A stretch of DNA of 64,000 nucleotides, from the NCBI GenBank assembly GCA_963678705.1, contig OY783210.1, positions 21,391,331 to 21,455,330 on the forward strand, in the 5' to 3' direction. The DNA is from Panorpa germanica. Taxonomy: Eukaryota > Arthropoda > Insecta > Mecoptera > Panorpidae. The notes beneath the pieces were generated by a model. That model saw only the letters and a program-made list of their open reading frames with translations, did no database searches and was not told where the DNA came from. Numbering within the stretch: the stretch's first letter is position 1; every line of letters starts with the position of its first letter. Shown one piece after another: positions 12,525 to 23,497 of this stretch. The position numbers and the translations under genes are program-made.

Positions 12525-13879
12525 TTACACGTTAAATAATTCAGCTTCCATGCCCCTAGCGTTTAATCCTGAGACCTTATACAAAGCTCCTGCAGGAGGT
12601 GGAGGTGAAATACCATCTTCTTCTGGGTTTGAAGCGGTTGTTATAAACAACTCATCCAAGTTTTTACCACCCCAAGCTACAGAAGTTACTTGAAGTACTG
12701 GGACATCAACTTTTTGAAGAATTTCACCACTTTCAGGGTTCACCTGAAATCATATGTACAAAATTCTTTTAGTATGCTCGAAAATAATTAACAGAAATTA
12801 ATAATCACTTTTCATATTTGCAGTGCAACGCCTTCCATATTATGAATCCTACCTGAATAACACAAGAGCCTCTGTACAAAGCGATCCAAATATTTCCATC
12901 GGTATCTATCGTAATTCCATCCGGTAAACAACCTTTTGGTAAATTATGCTTTTCGTCTTTAACATCAATTACTACTCGACAGTTGCCTGAATTGGTAAAA
13001 AAGAGAATTAATTGGGTTACAATTTTATTATCATATTCCAAAAAAAAATTATTTAAATACTAAGTTGTCCAGTTTTTTCATCGTAGTCATATTCTCGTAG
13101 ATTGAATTTGACAGAATCTGCATAATAGAATTTTCCTTTTTCACGATTCCACGCCAATCCATTTGAGATTCCAATTTCTCTTTCATGAATTATTGATAAT
13201 TCTTTGGATGTAAAACTGAACAAAACTCCGTTAAAATTGGTCCATTTTGTAAGTACTCCTTCTCTAGCCATTGTGCCTGTACATTATATGCATAGGAAAT
13301 GAAGGAACAGAAATATAATAATATAGTTTTTTTTTTATTATGTCGATCAGTCCTCGAAAATAAATTTTATTTTACCGGCATATAATCGACCAACAGGATC
13401 AACTTTTCCATCATTTATTCTTCCTTCAGGCTGGTCTTTAATTTCGGCGAGAGTGTCTTCAATTTGAACTTGTTCATCTTTTCCATTCCATTTGATAATA
13501 GCAAGTTTTAATTTTGCTCCAATTAAGAACATTCCCTTTTTATCTTTAAGAGGCAATATGAAACTCACACTTGTTGCATCGACTATAAAAAAGTTATAAT
13601 AGTAAGAAATTTCTTCAGATTAACTTCTATTTATAAACTTGACCAGTTTTAAAAGGAATAGAAACACAAATATGAAATAAGGTCTGTTAAATTCGCGAGA
13701 AAAGAGCAGGATATGGAAAACCTACCAACTGTTGCTCGAGTGATGACCCCCGTTTTCTCGTCATATCTGCAAACCTGTTGATTTGAGATATCAACGTAGT
13801 ACAAGCATTGCTCTTCCGCAACCCAGTGAGGACCCTCACCACACCTGCTTACATCATCAGTTAATTGCTCGATTTTCAT
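12525..13879 (-). CDS. Regucalcin / SMP-30-like protein, copy C
   Basis: Exons 13726-13879, 13376-13582, 13061-13276, 12853-12986 and 12525-12743 encode 309 residues. Start MKIEQLTDD lies just after a TTATAG acceptor-like site as in copy B. The metal ligands are intact: GEGPHW, GISNGLAW and LPDGITID. All joins keep frame with no breaks. The sequence is close to copy B throughout. Substrate and physiological role are not deducible; family members act as lactonases or calcium-responsive cytosolic proteins. Confidence 0.92.
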
Positions 13880-14777
13880 CTATAATTAATTTAAATTCTA
13901 TTATTTTAATTCTTTTACTTCTATAACATTTAATATTTTTCAAGTTTTAAATTTCATTTAAATATATTTTATGAAAAGAAAAAATATATTTTAATGTACT
14001 ATACTATCAAATTATTATCTTAAAAATTACGTAAACATTTTAATCATTTAATTCATTGAATTCAACGTACAAATAATCTAAAAAAGACACAACCATTATT
14101 TTTTTTCATACCGCAATTCATAATAATTTTATTTCATTCATTCTAGCAAATAGATTCGTAATATTTTATATTTGTATCAAGGTAGCATAAACATAAGAAA
14201 ATTATAATAGATTATAGAGAAAATCTATTAAATTTATTGCGTATATAAGAAATACTTATAAAATTGTTTTGTCATTAAAACATAAGCAACAAATTTTAAT
14301 AAATATGTTATACCAACTCTTAAATTAAATTGACTGCCCTTTTTATACAAATTGACCTTTTGTGTTGATAAATGATCATACATACTTTCTGTTATCAGTT
14401 TTGATTCCCGTTATCTTCTTAATAAATGCACAACAAACTCTTAATTTGATTTGAACGAACAGACTACTAACATGAGGCGGCTACACTCAATTACATTCTT
14501 TAATTAGTAAAGCTGTTTTCGAAAATATTAAGTCTAGATACGAGTATATCAGAAATGTTTAGATATTATAACTAATGTATTAACAACACTTTGAAAAGTA
14601 ATCAGATATATGAATAAACAAATATTTGTTTAAAATACCAACAGCAGATATATACTTATATATTTGTCTATGCGAAGAATAAATGAAGACATTAAGAAAA
14701 GTATCTGTATTTACATTCATTATATATATATTTTCCATTGTTTCATTCAACAGTGTAACATAATTTTACTTTTATAA
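13880..14777. promoter_or_regulatory. Upstream region of regucalcin copy C; convergent-side flank of WDR6
   Basis: The stretch contains 14345-14540, the partner of the duplicated block upstream of copy B. The remainder is AT-rich. No coding frame or other repeat was recognised. Confidence 0.5.
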
Positions 14778-17700
14778 TTATTTTGTAATTTCAAGCAGCT
14801 CGACTCCTTTTCCATATAAACAAACAGTCAAAGTATTCCTGAAATTTAAAAACATTTTATAATTATAATGAACTCTGTGATAATATTTGTAAATAAATAA
14901 CAAAAACTAACGTTGTTGTGGAGCACAGTTGCATTCCTTGGATATCAGCCACAGTACTGCAATATTGTTCCACTAGATTTAGATTCAAAGTAACGTCTAT
15001 CTTACAAGATGAATCAGGAATGCAATAATTAAATTTGAATACAGATATCCTTTGATCAGTCGAAGTAGTTAATAAAAACATTTCTGGTAATATGATATGA
15101 ACACCAGTAATTTGCGTGCAATGAGTCACACTATTATCCAACGATTTTAATTGTTGAATACTAATAATATCATTATTAATATTTATTTCAATCATTGATA
15201 ATGTTATTTTATTATCGTCACCTCCAGTAGCTAATAAAAATATATTCTTTTTTATTATCTTCAAATCAAATGAATTTATACCATTTTGGTGTAATTTTAG
15301 ATTAAAAATTGGTTCTATATTATTTACAAAATTGAGTGTTGTAAAATTCCAAAATGATACTATACCATCAGTACCCATTGTTAAAGTAATAATAGATTCA
15401 TTGATTTCAAAACAGTGTACTTTCAAAATACATTTTTTATGAAAATCATAACTTCTAATTAATTGCAAATTAGGTACGTCTTCAATTAAATAAAATTGAA
15501 ATACTCTCAAAGCTCCGTCAGAACATCCTGCAATAATTATACTATTAAATAGATTGTTTCGTTTGTTAGGTAAATTAAATACACATAAATCCATATATCT
15601 AGTTTCAGCGTTGACATCTATTTCAAAATCTTTCCAATTCTTATTCTTTCGTGCCTTATCTGTTCCTTTAAGCATGTTGTTTGAAAGACACATATTTGTA
15701 ACAAATGGTAACTCATCTTTTCTTATATGTACATCTATTTTAGATATACATAATTGTGCTCTACCTCCTGCAGAAAACAATAAATATGAATTAATAAATT
15801 CGTCTTGTGTTTTTAACTTAACCGTTGTGAGAGCTCTGACATTAGATAAATGTGATTGTATTATGCAAAGTTCTTTAAAAGTTATTTTTAATGCTTTAGT
15901 GTCGTAATAACAAAGTCTTATAGTAGTATCTTCTCCTCCAGAAATAACTATATGCTGACTTTCATCCAATTGCCAATTTACTAAAGAATTTATTTCCTTT
16001 GTGTGATACCCATATTCTAAGCAATGTTTCAATACATCATGTAACAAACGCTTTATTTCATAAATTGTATTATGTTTTATATAAACAAAATTAATAACAT
16101 TATTTACAATAAGAACATCCCAAGAACGATGACCTCCTCCGCAATTTATTTCTAATATTATTTCTCTAGTATCGTAAGACCATAAAATAAAATTACTTCC
16201 CAAGAATCCGACTGCTAAATTATTACCATTAAAAGATATAATTTTTTCGATCCACTCCATTGGAAGTTTATCGAAATTAATTGATAAAAGATTTTTATCA
16301 GTAAATTTATATTTTTTAATAATTCCGTCACGACCTGTTGATTCTACAACATTTTGCGATTCATTAATTAAAATTAAGCTAGTAACACCTGAGTAACTAT
16401 GTGCATTAGTCAGAGTCTGTATTGGAGCCCCGTTTTCGTAAAATACATGAATATTTCCGCGTCTATCACCAACAATTAAACAATCATTGATGTACAAAGC
16501 ACATGTCGCACAAGGTTCTTTCGACTTAGGTAAAATATATGTATTCGATAAAACTAATTCATAGTTATTTTTAAAAAGGTTCATTTTGTAGCAATTTATT
16601 AATCCATTTTCAGTGCAAGCTACAATAATATTGTCATTAATATGAATGGATAATATTCGAGTTTTAAATAAATTTGTTTTAATTAGTAAAATCAATTTAT
16701 CTTTAGATTCTTCATATATTCTTACACTGCCGGATAGGCCTGCTATTATTATTCTTTTCTTATAAGAACTCAATAAGCAGTAAGATTTCATTTCTGGCAT
16801 TGTGTCAACTAAAGTCCAATCGTTGTCAGGCTGACGGTACATTAAATTGCCATTAAATCTTATGCAGATTATGGAACCAGTATCAGTGTACACTAATTTT
16901 CTTGGCGTTGCATTCTCATTTTCTACATCAAGTAATGTTAATATGTTTTCTTCATTCACTGAACAAAGCAATTCATGTAAAAATATTCCTCCATCACTCC
17001 CACCTGTTGCAATCAAGTTTCTCTTGTAATTACAATCCATCCCCCATATCGGTCCATTTTGATGACCACTTTTTTTATTTATTAACGTTCCATTTGTATC
17101 CCATACACAGATCAAACCATCCTCACCAACCGAAACGACTATTTTAGCTTCCTCAATGATAATGCTTTGTCGTACTCTTGCAATATGTCCAAATACAGTA
17201 TTCTGTAAAACTATGTTGCATTTTGTCCAATCAATTGTATCTTCTGGTGATTGTATTAACCAAAGGCGAACAGATCTATCATCACTAGTTGTTGTTATTA
17301 GTTTCAACTTCAAATTCATGGCTATTGAAAATATGACGCCCTGAAAAATAAATAAATCAAATATTTTGTAACTGGTGTAAATGTATATCCTTGCGAATTC
17401 TTTTTATCAGAATACCTTGTGCCCTTTTAATCTATGTAGTACAACATTTTCTGTGATTTGTTTAGGTTGCCAAATAATAACGTCACTAAAAACTGTTCCT
17501 CCTAAAACAATTAGATTGTCGATGGTATCATTATCTGCCTGTCTACACAACAAGGCACTATAGAGGATGCACTTTTCTTCGCATGTTTTTCGCTGCAATA
17601 AACCACCTCTACTAATTTGCAGTAGCATATTATGGCTTGTTACAACCAATAAATCAGATCCAACTGGAGTTAAACATTGAATCCAATCTTCACATATTAT

Positions 17701-18063
17701 TTCTTCATTAAAAACAATTTCATATTTGTTATTAACAATTTTAAGTGAACATATCTTTATTTGCTTTCCGCCATAAATTATAAAGTCATTATCTTTTTTA
17801 AACAGTAATCCATGAATTTTTTGACCATGAAATATTGGTTGATTTATTATAATCTTTTCTTGTTCTGGTTCGTTTAAATCATATACCAATAAATTATTTC
17901 CAATTGCTGAAAATTGAAGAGTTGTTATACTAAAATCATTTTAAAGATAGTTTAAACATATCACACATGCTATGTGCTAACCTGCAAACAAATATCTGTC
18001 TGTAAATTTGATTACAGTTACATCTGTTTTTAAGTACTTAGTTAATATATTTATTTCTGTCAT
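14778..18063 (-). CDS. WDR6: WD-repeat protein 6 homolog (tRNA 2'-O-methylation partner)
   Basis: Four exons, 17982-18063, 17416-17906, 14912-17340 and 14778-14838, join to 1,020 residues; most of the protein is in one 2.4 kb exon. The chain is WD40 propellers throughout, with typical blade ends such as SDDRSVRLW, GEDGLICVWD, GGEDTTIRLC, CSDGALRVF, GTDGIVSFW and GGDDNKITL. Length and organisation (large multi-propeller protein, about 1,120 residues in vertebrates) match WDR6, which partners FTSJ1/Trm7 to methylate position 34 of certain tRNAs. The assignment rests on overall architecture. The true C-terminus needs the small last exon; reading through its donor gives a false end at 14863. Divergent from EXOC1 (318 bases apart). 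Confidence 0.8.
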
Positions 18064-18380
18064 TTTAAATATTTTCTTAATATTATTATTAATTATAATA
18101 TTCCTATAAATATATTTATAAATGTTTAAAAAATATAGAAGCTTAGGTTATAAAACTTTTGACACATTTGATTGACAGAACTACGATGCCCGCCATCTAT
18201 CATAGAAACTTTAAAGTACTGGAACTGTCAAAGTATTTTTGTTAATTTGACAGATTTGATTAACCCTCTGTCATTATCAAATGAAAATTTGTTATATTTT
18301 TATCTAAACATATGAGTTTGTGGGCGTTTATTGATTGTAAAGTAGTTATTTGGCATTAATTGCTATATACATTTATAGGG
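18064..18380. promoter_or_regulatory. Divergent promoter between WDR6 and EXOC1
   Basis: A 317-base gap between opposite start codons. A probable 3' splice site (ATTTATAG) just before the EXOC1 ATG suggests that gene has an untranslated first exon here. No named element is recognisable. Confidence 0.5.
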
Positions 18381-21300
18381 ATGGCTGCAATACGCCATAC
18401 TTTACAAAAAGAAATTTTTGAACCTGCAGATGAGAAACTTTTAGCTGTTTGTCATGTAAGCAAACTCCTTAAGAAAAAGAAAACATCATTTCTTTGTATT
18501 GTTACAAGTATCAGTTCTCCTATAACTGTATCAATTAGTCAAGTTAAACAAAATGACAAAAATTTATACAAGAAGAAACGATCTTGGTTTCTATCAGAAG
18601 TTAAATCGATAGATGGACGTAATTCATCCCCAGTGAGTTTATGTGTATTTGTAATATGTCAAGATATACAACTTGTTAATTCATTACTTACATCTTTTCT
18701 CATGTAGGATGCACAGGAGTTTGATTTACATATAGATAAGCAATACAGGTGGCTTGCATCGAACCTCCAAGAAAGACAACATTTTATTATGGTCCTTTGG
18801 AAACAATGTAACAGACATCTTCCAAAAGAAAAGCCACAATTTAAGAATATTCCACAAGCTTGGTTGAATGACGCCCTTCTCACACCTGGACATAATTCAA
18901 ACTCTACAACTTTTAATAAGGGTAAGGAATCTTCCTTTAAATTATATTAAAATGAAAAGCCATTGGTTTACTCACAGACAACAAAAATCGTGTACAGATG
19001 CAGGAAACTCTGCGGACAACGTTGATGATATAATCGAAACAGAAGAGTTTCAAGCACTTACAGAACGGGAAGAAACAGATCTTAATAAATTGATGTCAGG
19101 TTGCGAGTACGCGATTAGTAATGCTGAGGCTTTTATAGAGCAACTTGGAAAAGATTTATCAATTTTGGATGGAGTAATTACAATTTCTTAATTTTTTTAA
19201 ATTACAGTTTCTTTATACATTTATTTATTTGTTATTTACAGGAAAATGTACAAAATATTTTAGCTTCTGAAGTACAAGTAGAAGCTTTAATGAATCAAAT
19301 AGAATTAGCAATAACAGAGGCCGAGAAAGTAGAGAATAGATTAGATTCTTACGATGAAATTTTGTGCCATATCCGCGACACTATGGAGAAAATGGAAGAA
19401 AAAAATTCTATGATTGAAGTTGCTAATAGAAATAACACTAAACTTCAGACAGAGTTGGAGACAGTTATTGTAATTTATTGCTACATTCGAATATATTTAG
19501 CTCATATTCTAATAAGGTATAACACAATAAATATTTATAGAGTCAATTGGATCTACCCATCAATCATCAACAAGCTTTAAACGACGCAGATTTGACTAGT
19601 TCTAAAGGAAGGGAACTTGCAATTGTTGCTGGGAAAGCCTTACTTAACGCTATGAATAGTGAAATTCATCCTGCATTGCTTAGGTTACTTTTATTTGATG
19701 AAATATCATTCATAAAGTGTAATGTTTTTTTACTAAAACAAACATAAAATTTACAGATTATCAGCGGTGCAAGAACAAAGAAAACGATTCGAGAAATATA
19801 AGGCGAAGTTTTCACAGACAATTAGTAGACATCTAAATAATTTGTTTATACATTTAGGGAATGATGTCGGAGAAAATTTGAGTTTTCATGCTACAGATTT
19901 AAAACTACCGAATCACAATTCCGTTCATCGAGAATTGATCGTGTATGCAGAATTAATGCACTGGAGTAAATCAATGGATAGAAAAGCATATGCCGCTTTA
20001 ACGAAGGTTTATACAAGTTCTCTCAGTAAACTGTACGATCGTGATATTAAACAATTTTTTGAACAAGCCCGTCAAACTATTTCAGGAGCAAGAAAAGGTG
20101 TGTGTTACTTACATTAGTTGTTACATGGAAAACGTTATTCATTATTATTTCGATCTATTTTACTGCAGGTAAAGGAAGTGGATCAAAAGAGGATTTAAAT
20201 TTAAGTAACTCTGTTACAAGTAAATTAAAATTGCAACAATCTTCAAAGCAACTACAAACTCCTTATGGTTTGCTAGGAGTAGACAAAGAACAGTGGGGAA
20301 ATAATGTCGAAATTAGTGAACGACAACGTTATGATACTGTGTTGGAGAAAGTCTTAACTGAACTTGAGCCAGTTTGTTTAAGCGAACAACAATTCTGTGT
20401 TACATTCTTTCAGTTGGATGTTTTATCTCCAAGCTCTAAAAATACTCAAACAACATTGGATCAAATTTCACCGGAATTAGTTAAAGAAGACACTATTGAT
20501 ACAGCAATACTATCTCCGGGATCTTGTCCAAAGAAAATTGATAGACAAATAAATGAAGAAGTAAGAAGGATGATGGGAGATTTATTTACTGTTTTGGAAC
20601 CGGAATTAATCAATTTTATTTCATATTATGAGAAAATGGACAGCTTGTAAGTTATTTATCTAAAAAGAACATCATATAAACGGGAGAACGAATTGATTTT
20701 GCATTAATTTATCATACACAGTTACAGCTTATACGTTCTCGTGAGACTGAGCCAGCATGTGATGACTGCTCAAGAGCGTGGTTCATTTTTGAGCATGACT
20801 TTTGCTTCAGCACTTGTCCAAGTTAAAAGGAGTTTTGATAGATTCATGTCAGCGCAGTTAAAATCTATTGAAGAAACTAAAGTAACTTAGAATCAAACAT
20901 CAATAAACATTATTATTAGGAAATGAAACATTAAAAGCAATTATTCTTTCTGTTAAAGTTGAATAAGCGGTCAAAGTGTGGTCTGTTACCTTACGTAGAA
21001 AATTTTGAAATTTTTGCACAAACTGCTGAATCAATTTTTCGCGAATCAGATAGACGCGCCGATTTAGATAAATGGTATACTAAATTGGTTGGAGCTATGT
21101 TTGAAGCTATACCGGTACAAGCAATGGAACATATTAAAACACCACACCACGTTGTAAAAATGGGTAACATATTTTAAAAATACTATTACATGTGGGGTGG
21201 TAGCATTATTTATTTAATACATGTGATATATTTATTTTGTTTATGCAGAAAATTTTCACCATTTACATGCATTGCTATCTCAAATTAAAATCCCATGTCT

Positions 21301-21814
21301 GGATGGTTTAAGAAAGGATGCTAAAATCAAATATAACGATGCATTAAAAGCCTACGTTACTAAATATTTTGGTCGCCCATTAGAAAAATTAAATGCAAGT
21401 ACATAATACTATTTCGAACACAAAAACTTTTACAATATTGAATATTATTTCATATTTTTTTTACAGCAATTTTTTGAAGGTGTCCAAGCAAAAGTTGCTC
21501 AAGGTGTCAAAGAGGCTGAAATTAGCTACCAGATGGCATTTTCCAAGCAAGAATTACGCAAAGTAATAAATCAGTACCCAGCACGTGAAGTGAAAAAGGG
21601 TTTAGAAAGTTTATATAAAAAGGTTGAAAGACATTTATGCGAAGAAGAAAATCTTCTTCAAGTTGTCTGGAGAGCTATGCAAGAAGAATTTATTACTCAG
21701 TATAAATATTTAGAGGAATATATTCAAAGATGTTATCCTGGTTCTATGATAGTTTTAGAATTCTCCATTAAGGATATCTTGGAATTTTTTAGTGAGATTG
21801 CAAGATCCCATTAA
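18381..21814 (+). CDS. EXOC1: Exocyst complex component 1 (Sec3)
   Basis: Exons 18381-18632, 18708-18921, 19004-19173, 19242-19469, 19541-19683, 19757-20097, 20169-20646, 20728-20881, 20959-21163, 21249-21394 and 21467-21814 give 892 residues (vertebrate EXOC1 about 894). Residues 1-150 are the Sec3 PH-like PIP2-binding domain, followed by a coiled-coil region with [12 protein letters not shown] and the long helical C-terminal rods. Near-universal blocks include [24 protein letters not shown] and the end [14 protein letters not shown]. Sec3 tethers exocytic vesicles at the plasma membrane. The intron after exon 10 appears to use a GC donor (AAT|GCAAGT); a nearby GT would shift the frame into a stop. 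The exon 8 acceptor is chosen by frame. Confidence 0.95.
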
Positions 21815-22066
21815 TTTTATTTTCATTTAAATTTTGTACATAATTTTAGGAATATATACATATATTTTGAAGTATAAGAAATGTGAAGAACAGAAGTCAG
21901 TTGAGTTGATAACATACAATATATATACTAAAAAAACATCCTTTTTATTTAGTTAACTTTATTTTACTAATAATTTATAAGTAAATAAAATTATAACATA
22001 ACATGTTTCAGAAGAATATACATTCTATACCGGAATTTTTTTACTATCTTGTATTAAATATGCACT

Positions 22067-22518
22067 TTAAATGCTGGATGGTGGCTGCGAATGAAGATCC
22101 AAGCCAGTAGCTTTTAACTGTAAAATTTAATTTTTTTTAATGTTATTATAATTGATTGTTTGAGTTATACAAGATAAATACTTACAGCCCCAAGAGTTCC
22201 TGCAAAAACAGCGATTCCAGTAATTAAGGTAACTGTGTATTTGCGTTGAGTTGCGTTGTAAGCATCTTGCCAAGATCCTTGGGGGCTGGGCAAATCGCTT
22301 ATTGTGGGTGCTTTATGTTCAGCATGTGCGTGATAAGCTCTACGTGCTCCTAAGAACAATAATTCAATAAGTTATAAGGATAAGTACAAGATCCGTCATT
22401 ATGTAATAAGAGGTTATGTGTCTAATATATATATATCTCATAGTTATTTTTTTCTGTTAATAATTTACATACCATTGCGAGCAATTGCACTTCTTACAAC
22501 GGGACGTACGGCTTGCAT
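22067..22518 (-). CDS. Prag01-like mitochondrial membrane protein (Deltamethrin-resistance family), copy 1
   Basis: Three exons, 22473-22518, 22186-22349 and 22067-22117, give 86 residues: a basic mitochondrial-type N-terminus (MQAVRPVVRSAIARNGARR), the family core SDLPSPQGSWQDAYNATQRK, one membrane segment (about residues 53-72) and a short tail. The core DLPxPQGSWQxxY-x-xQ matches the small insect family named after 'deltamethrin resistance protein prag01'. It is presumably an inner-membrane protein; I recall no established biochemical role. It is paired with a second member just upstream. Confidence 0.8.
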
Positions 22519-22683
22519 TTTTGAATTAATGTCAAAAAAAATATTTTAATTATATATCACACAAACTATTGTGCAAAATCTGTGGTCGATAGATACCAGT
22601 GAAGTCAAATACGTAATGTAGAGGGCGTTGAAATTTATAAAAATAGCGGTAAATTTAAAAGGAAGTTTATATTTGTTATATTT

Positions 22684-23221
22684 TTAATTTACTTCTTTAG
22701 GAAGTTCAGGATATGCGTAATTATAGTATGCTACATGATGACCCATGAGATAAATCTATAAAATGATGCATGCATTATGTAATTATAAAATTGATATTTC
22801 ATATCATTTGCTTCATTTTATTACCAATAAAATTGATGCAACCAATGATGCACATCCAGCAATTAACACCTTATTATAATATTCTTGGGCTTTGTCATAA
22901 GCTTCTTGCCAGCATCCTTCTGGACACGGTAAATCATTCATAGTTTTCCCTTTGTATTTAAGCAGTTCTGCTTTACTTTCTTTTGGTGGGCATGGTTTTT
23001 GTGATGGATTTGGTCGATGCATTATATTACGTACTGCAGTTCCTAGAAAAGGACTTTTGACTTGCAAAATTTCTTTTCTTCCAATAACAACTTCTATAAT
23101 AATTTAATTAAACTTATAAATTTTTTGTATGTTTATAATATTAATATTATTAATCGCATTATTTACCGCAAATTCTTCTTGAACCTGTTAAGTAACGGGA
23201 TAGAACACACCGAGATAACAT
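22684..23221 (-). CDS. Prag01-like mitochondrial membrane protein, diverged copy 2
   Basis: Three exons, 23167-23221, 22825-23093 and 22684-22755, encode 131 residues. The first exon supplies a mitochondrial presequence (MLSRCVLSRYLTGSRRIC). A reading that starts in exon 2 has only a TTG and misses this. The core NDLPCPEGCWQEAYDKAQ parallels copy 1 (DLPSPQGSWQDAYNATQ), followed by one membrane segment and a tail IYLMGHHVAYYNYAYPELP. The middle holds an extra Pro/Lys-rich insert (residues about 45-75). It is divergent from FANCI, with 276 bases between starts. Confidence 0.78.
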
Positions 23222-23233
23222 TTTTCTTGAAAT

Positions 23234-23434
23234 TCAATTTACTATTAACTTAATTAAAACTGTAATCAGAATGCGATTTTTCATTTGTTTTTCAATTGTA
23301 CCGCTCCTTGTTTTCTTATAAGCATACGCAATAGATGTCACCATTGTAGTAAAGACCGCTATGTTTTGCGCGGTACTTTTATTAATATTTTCGTTTTGTT
23401 TAATGACACCTTGTAATAATTTAAAAATTTGCAT
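23234..23434 (-). CDS. Possible small upstream ORF (66 residues), no recognised family
   Basis: An ATG-started frame on the minus strand ends 12 bases before the ATG of prag01-like copy 2, so it would lie in that gene's 5' leader. It encodes a Lys-rich peptide with one weakly hydrophobic stretch (about NIAVFTTMVTSIAYAY). It may be an uORF, the first cistron of a dicistronic transcript, or chance. I do not recognise it. Confidence 0.3.
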   Translation of the reverse strand: MQIFKLLQGVIKQNENINKSTAQNIAVFTTMVTSIAYAYKKTRSGTIEKQMKNRILITVLIKLIVN

Positions 23435-23497
23435 AAGAAAATAAGAATATATACGTATAAGTGTGTATACTGAATATATCAAAAAATTGTTGTAACT

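Noticed and set aside
14863..14911. WDR6 C-terminus read straight into sequence past the large exon
   Set aside because: A GTTAGT donor at 14911 joined to a GAATAC exon gives a WD-like end (GKGVELLEITK); the read-through tail is intronic.
15554..17344. Several plus-strand frames of 60-117 residues
   Set aside because: Antisense shadows of the large WDR6 exon.
22813..23067. prag01-like copy 2 starting within exon 2
   Set aside because: The apparent start is TTG, not ATG, and an upstream exon (23167-23221) supplies an ATG and a mitochondrial presequence in frame.
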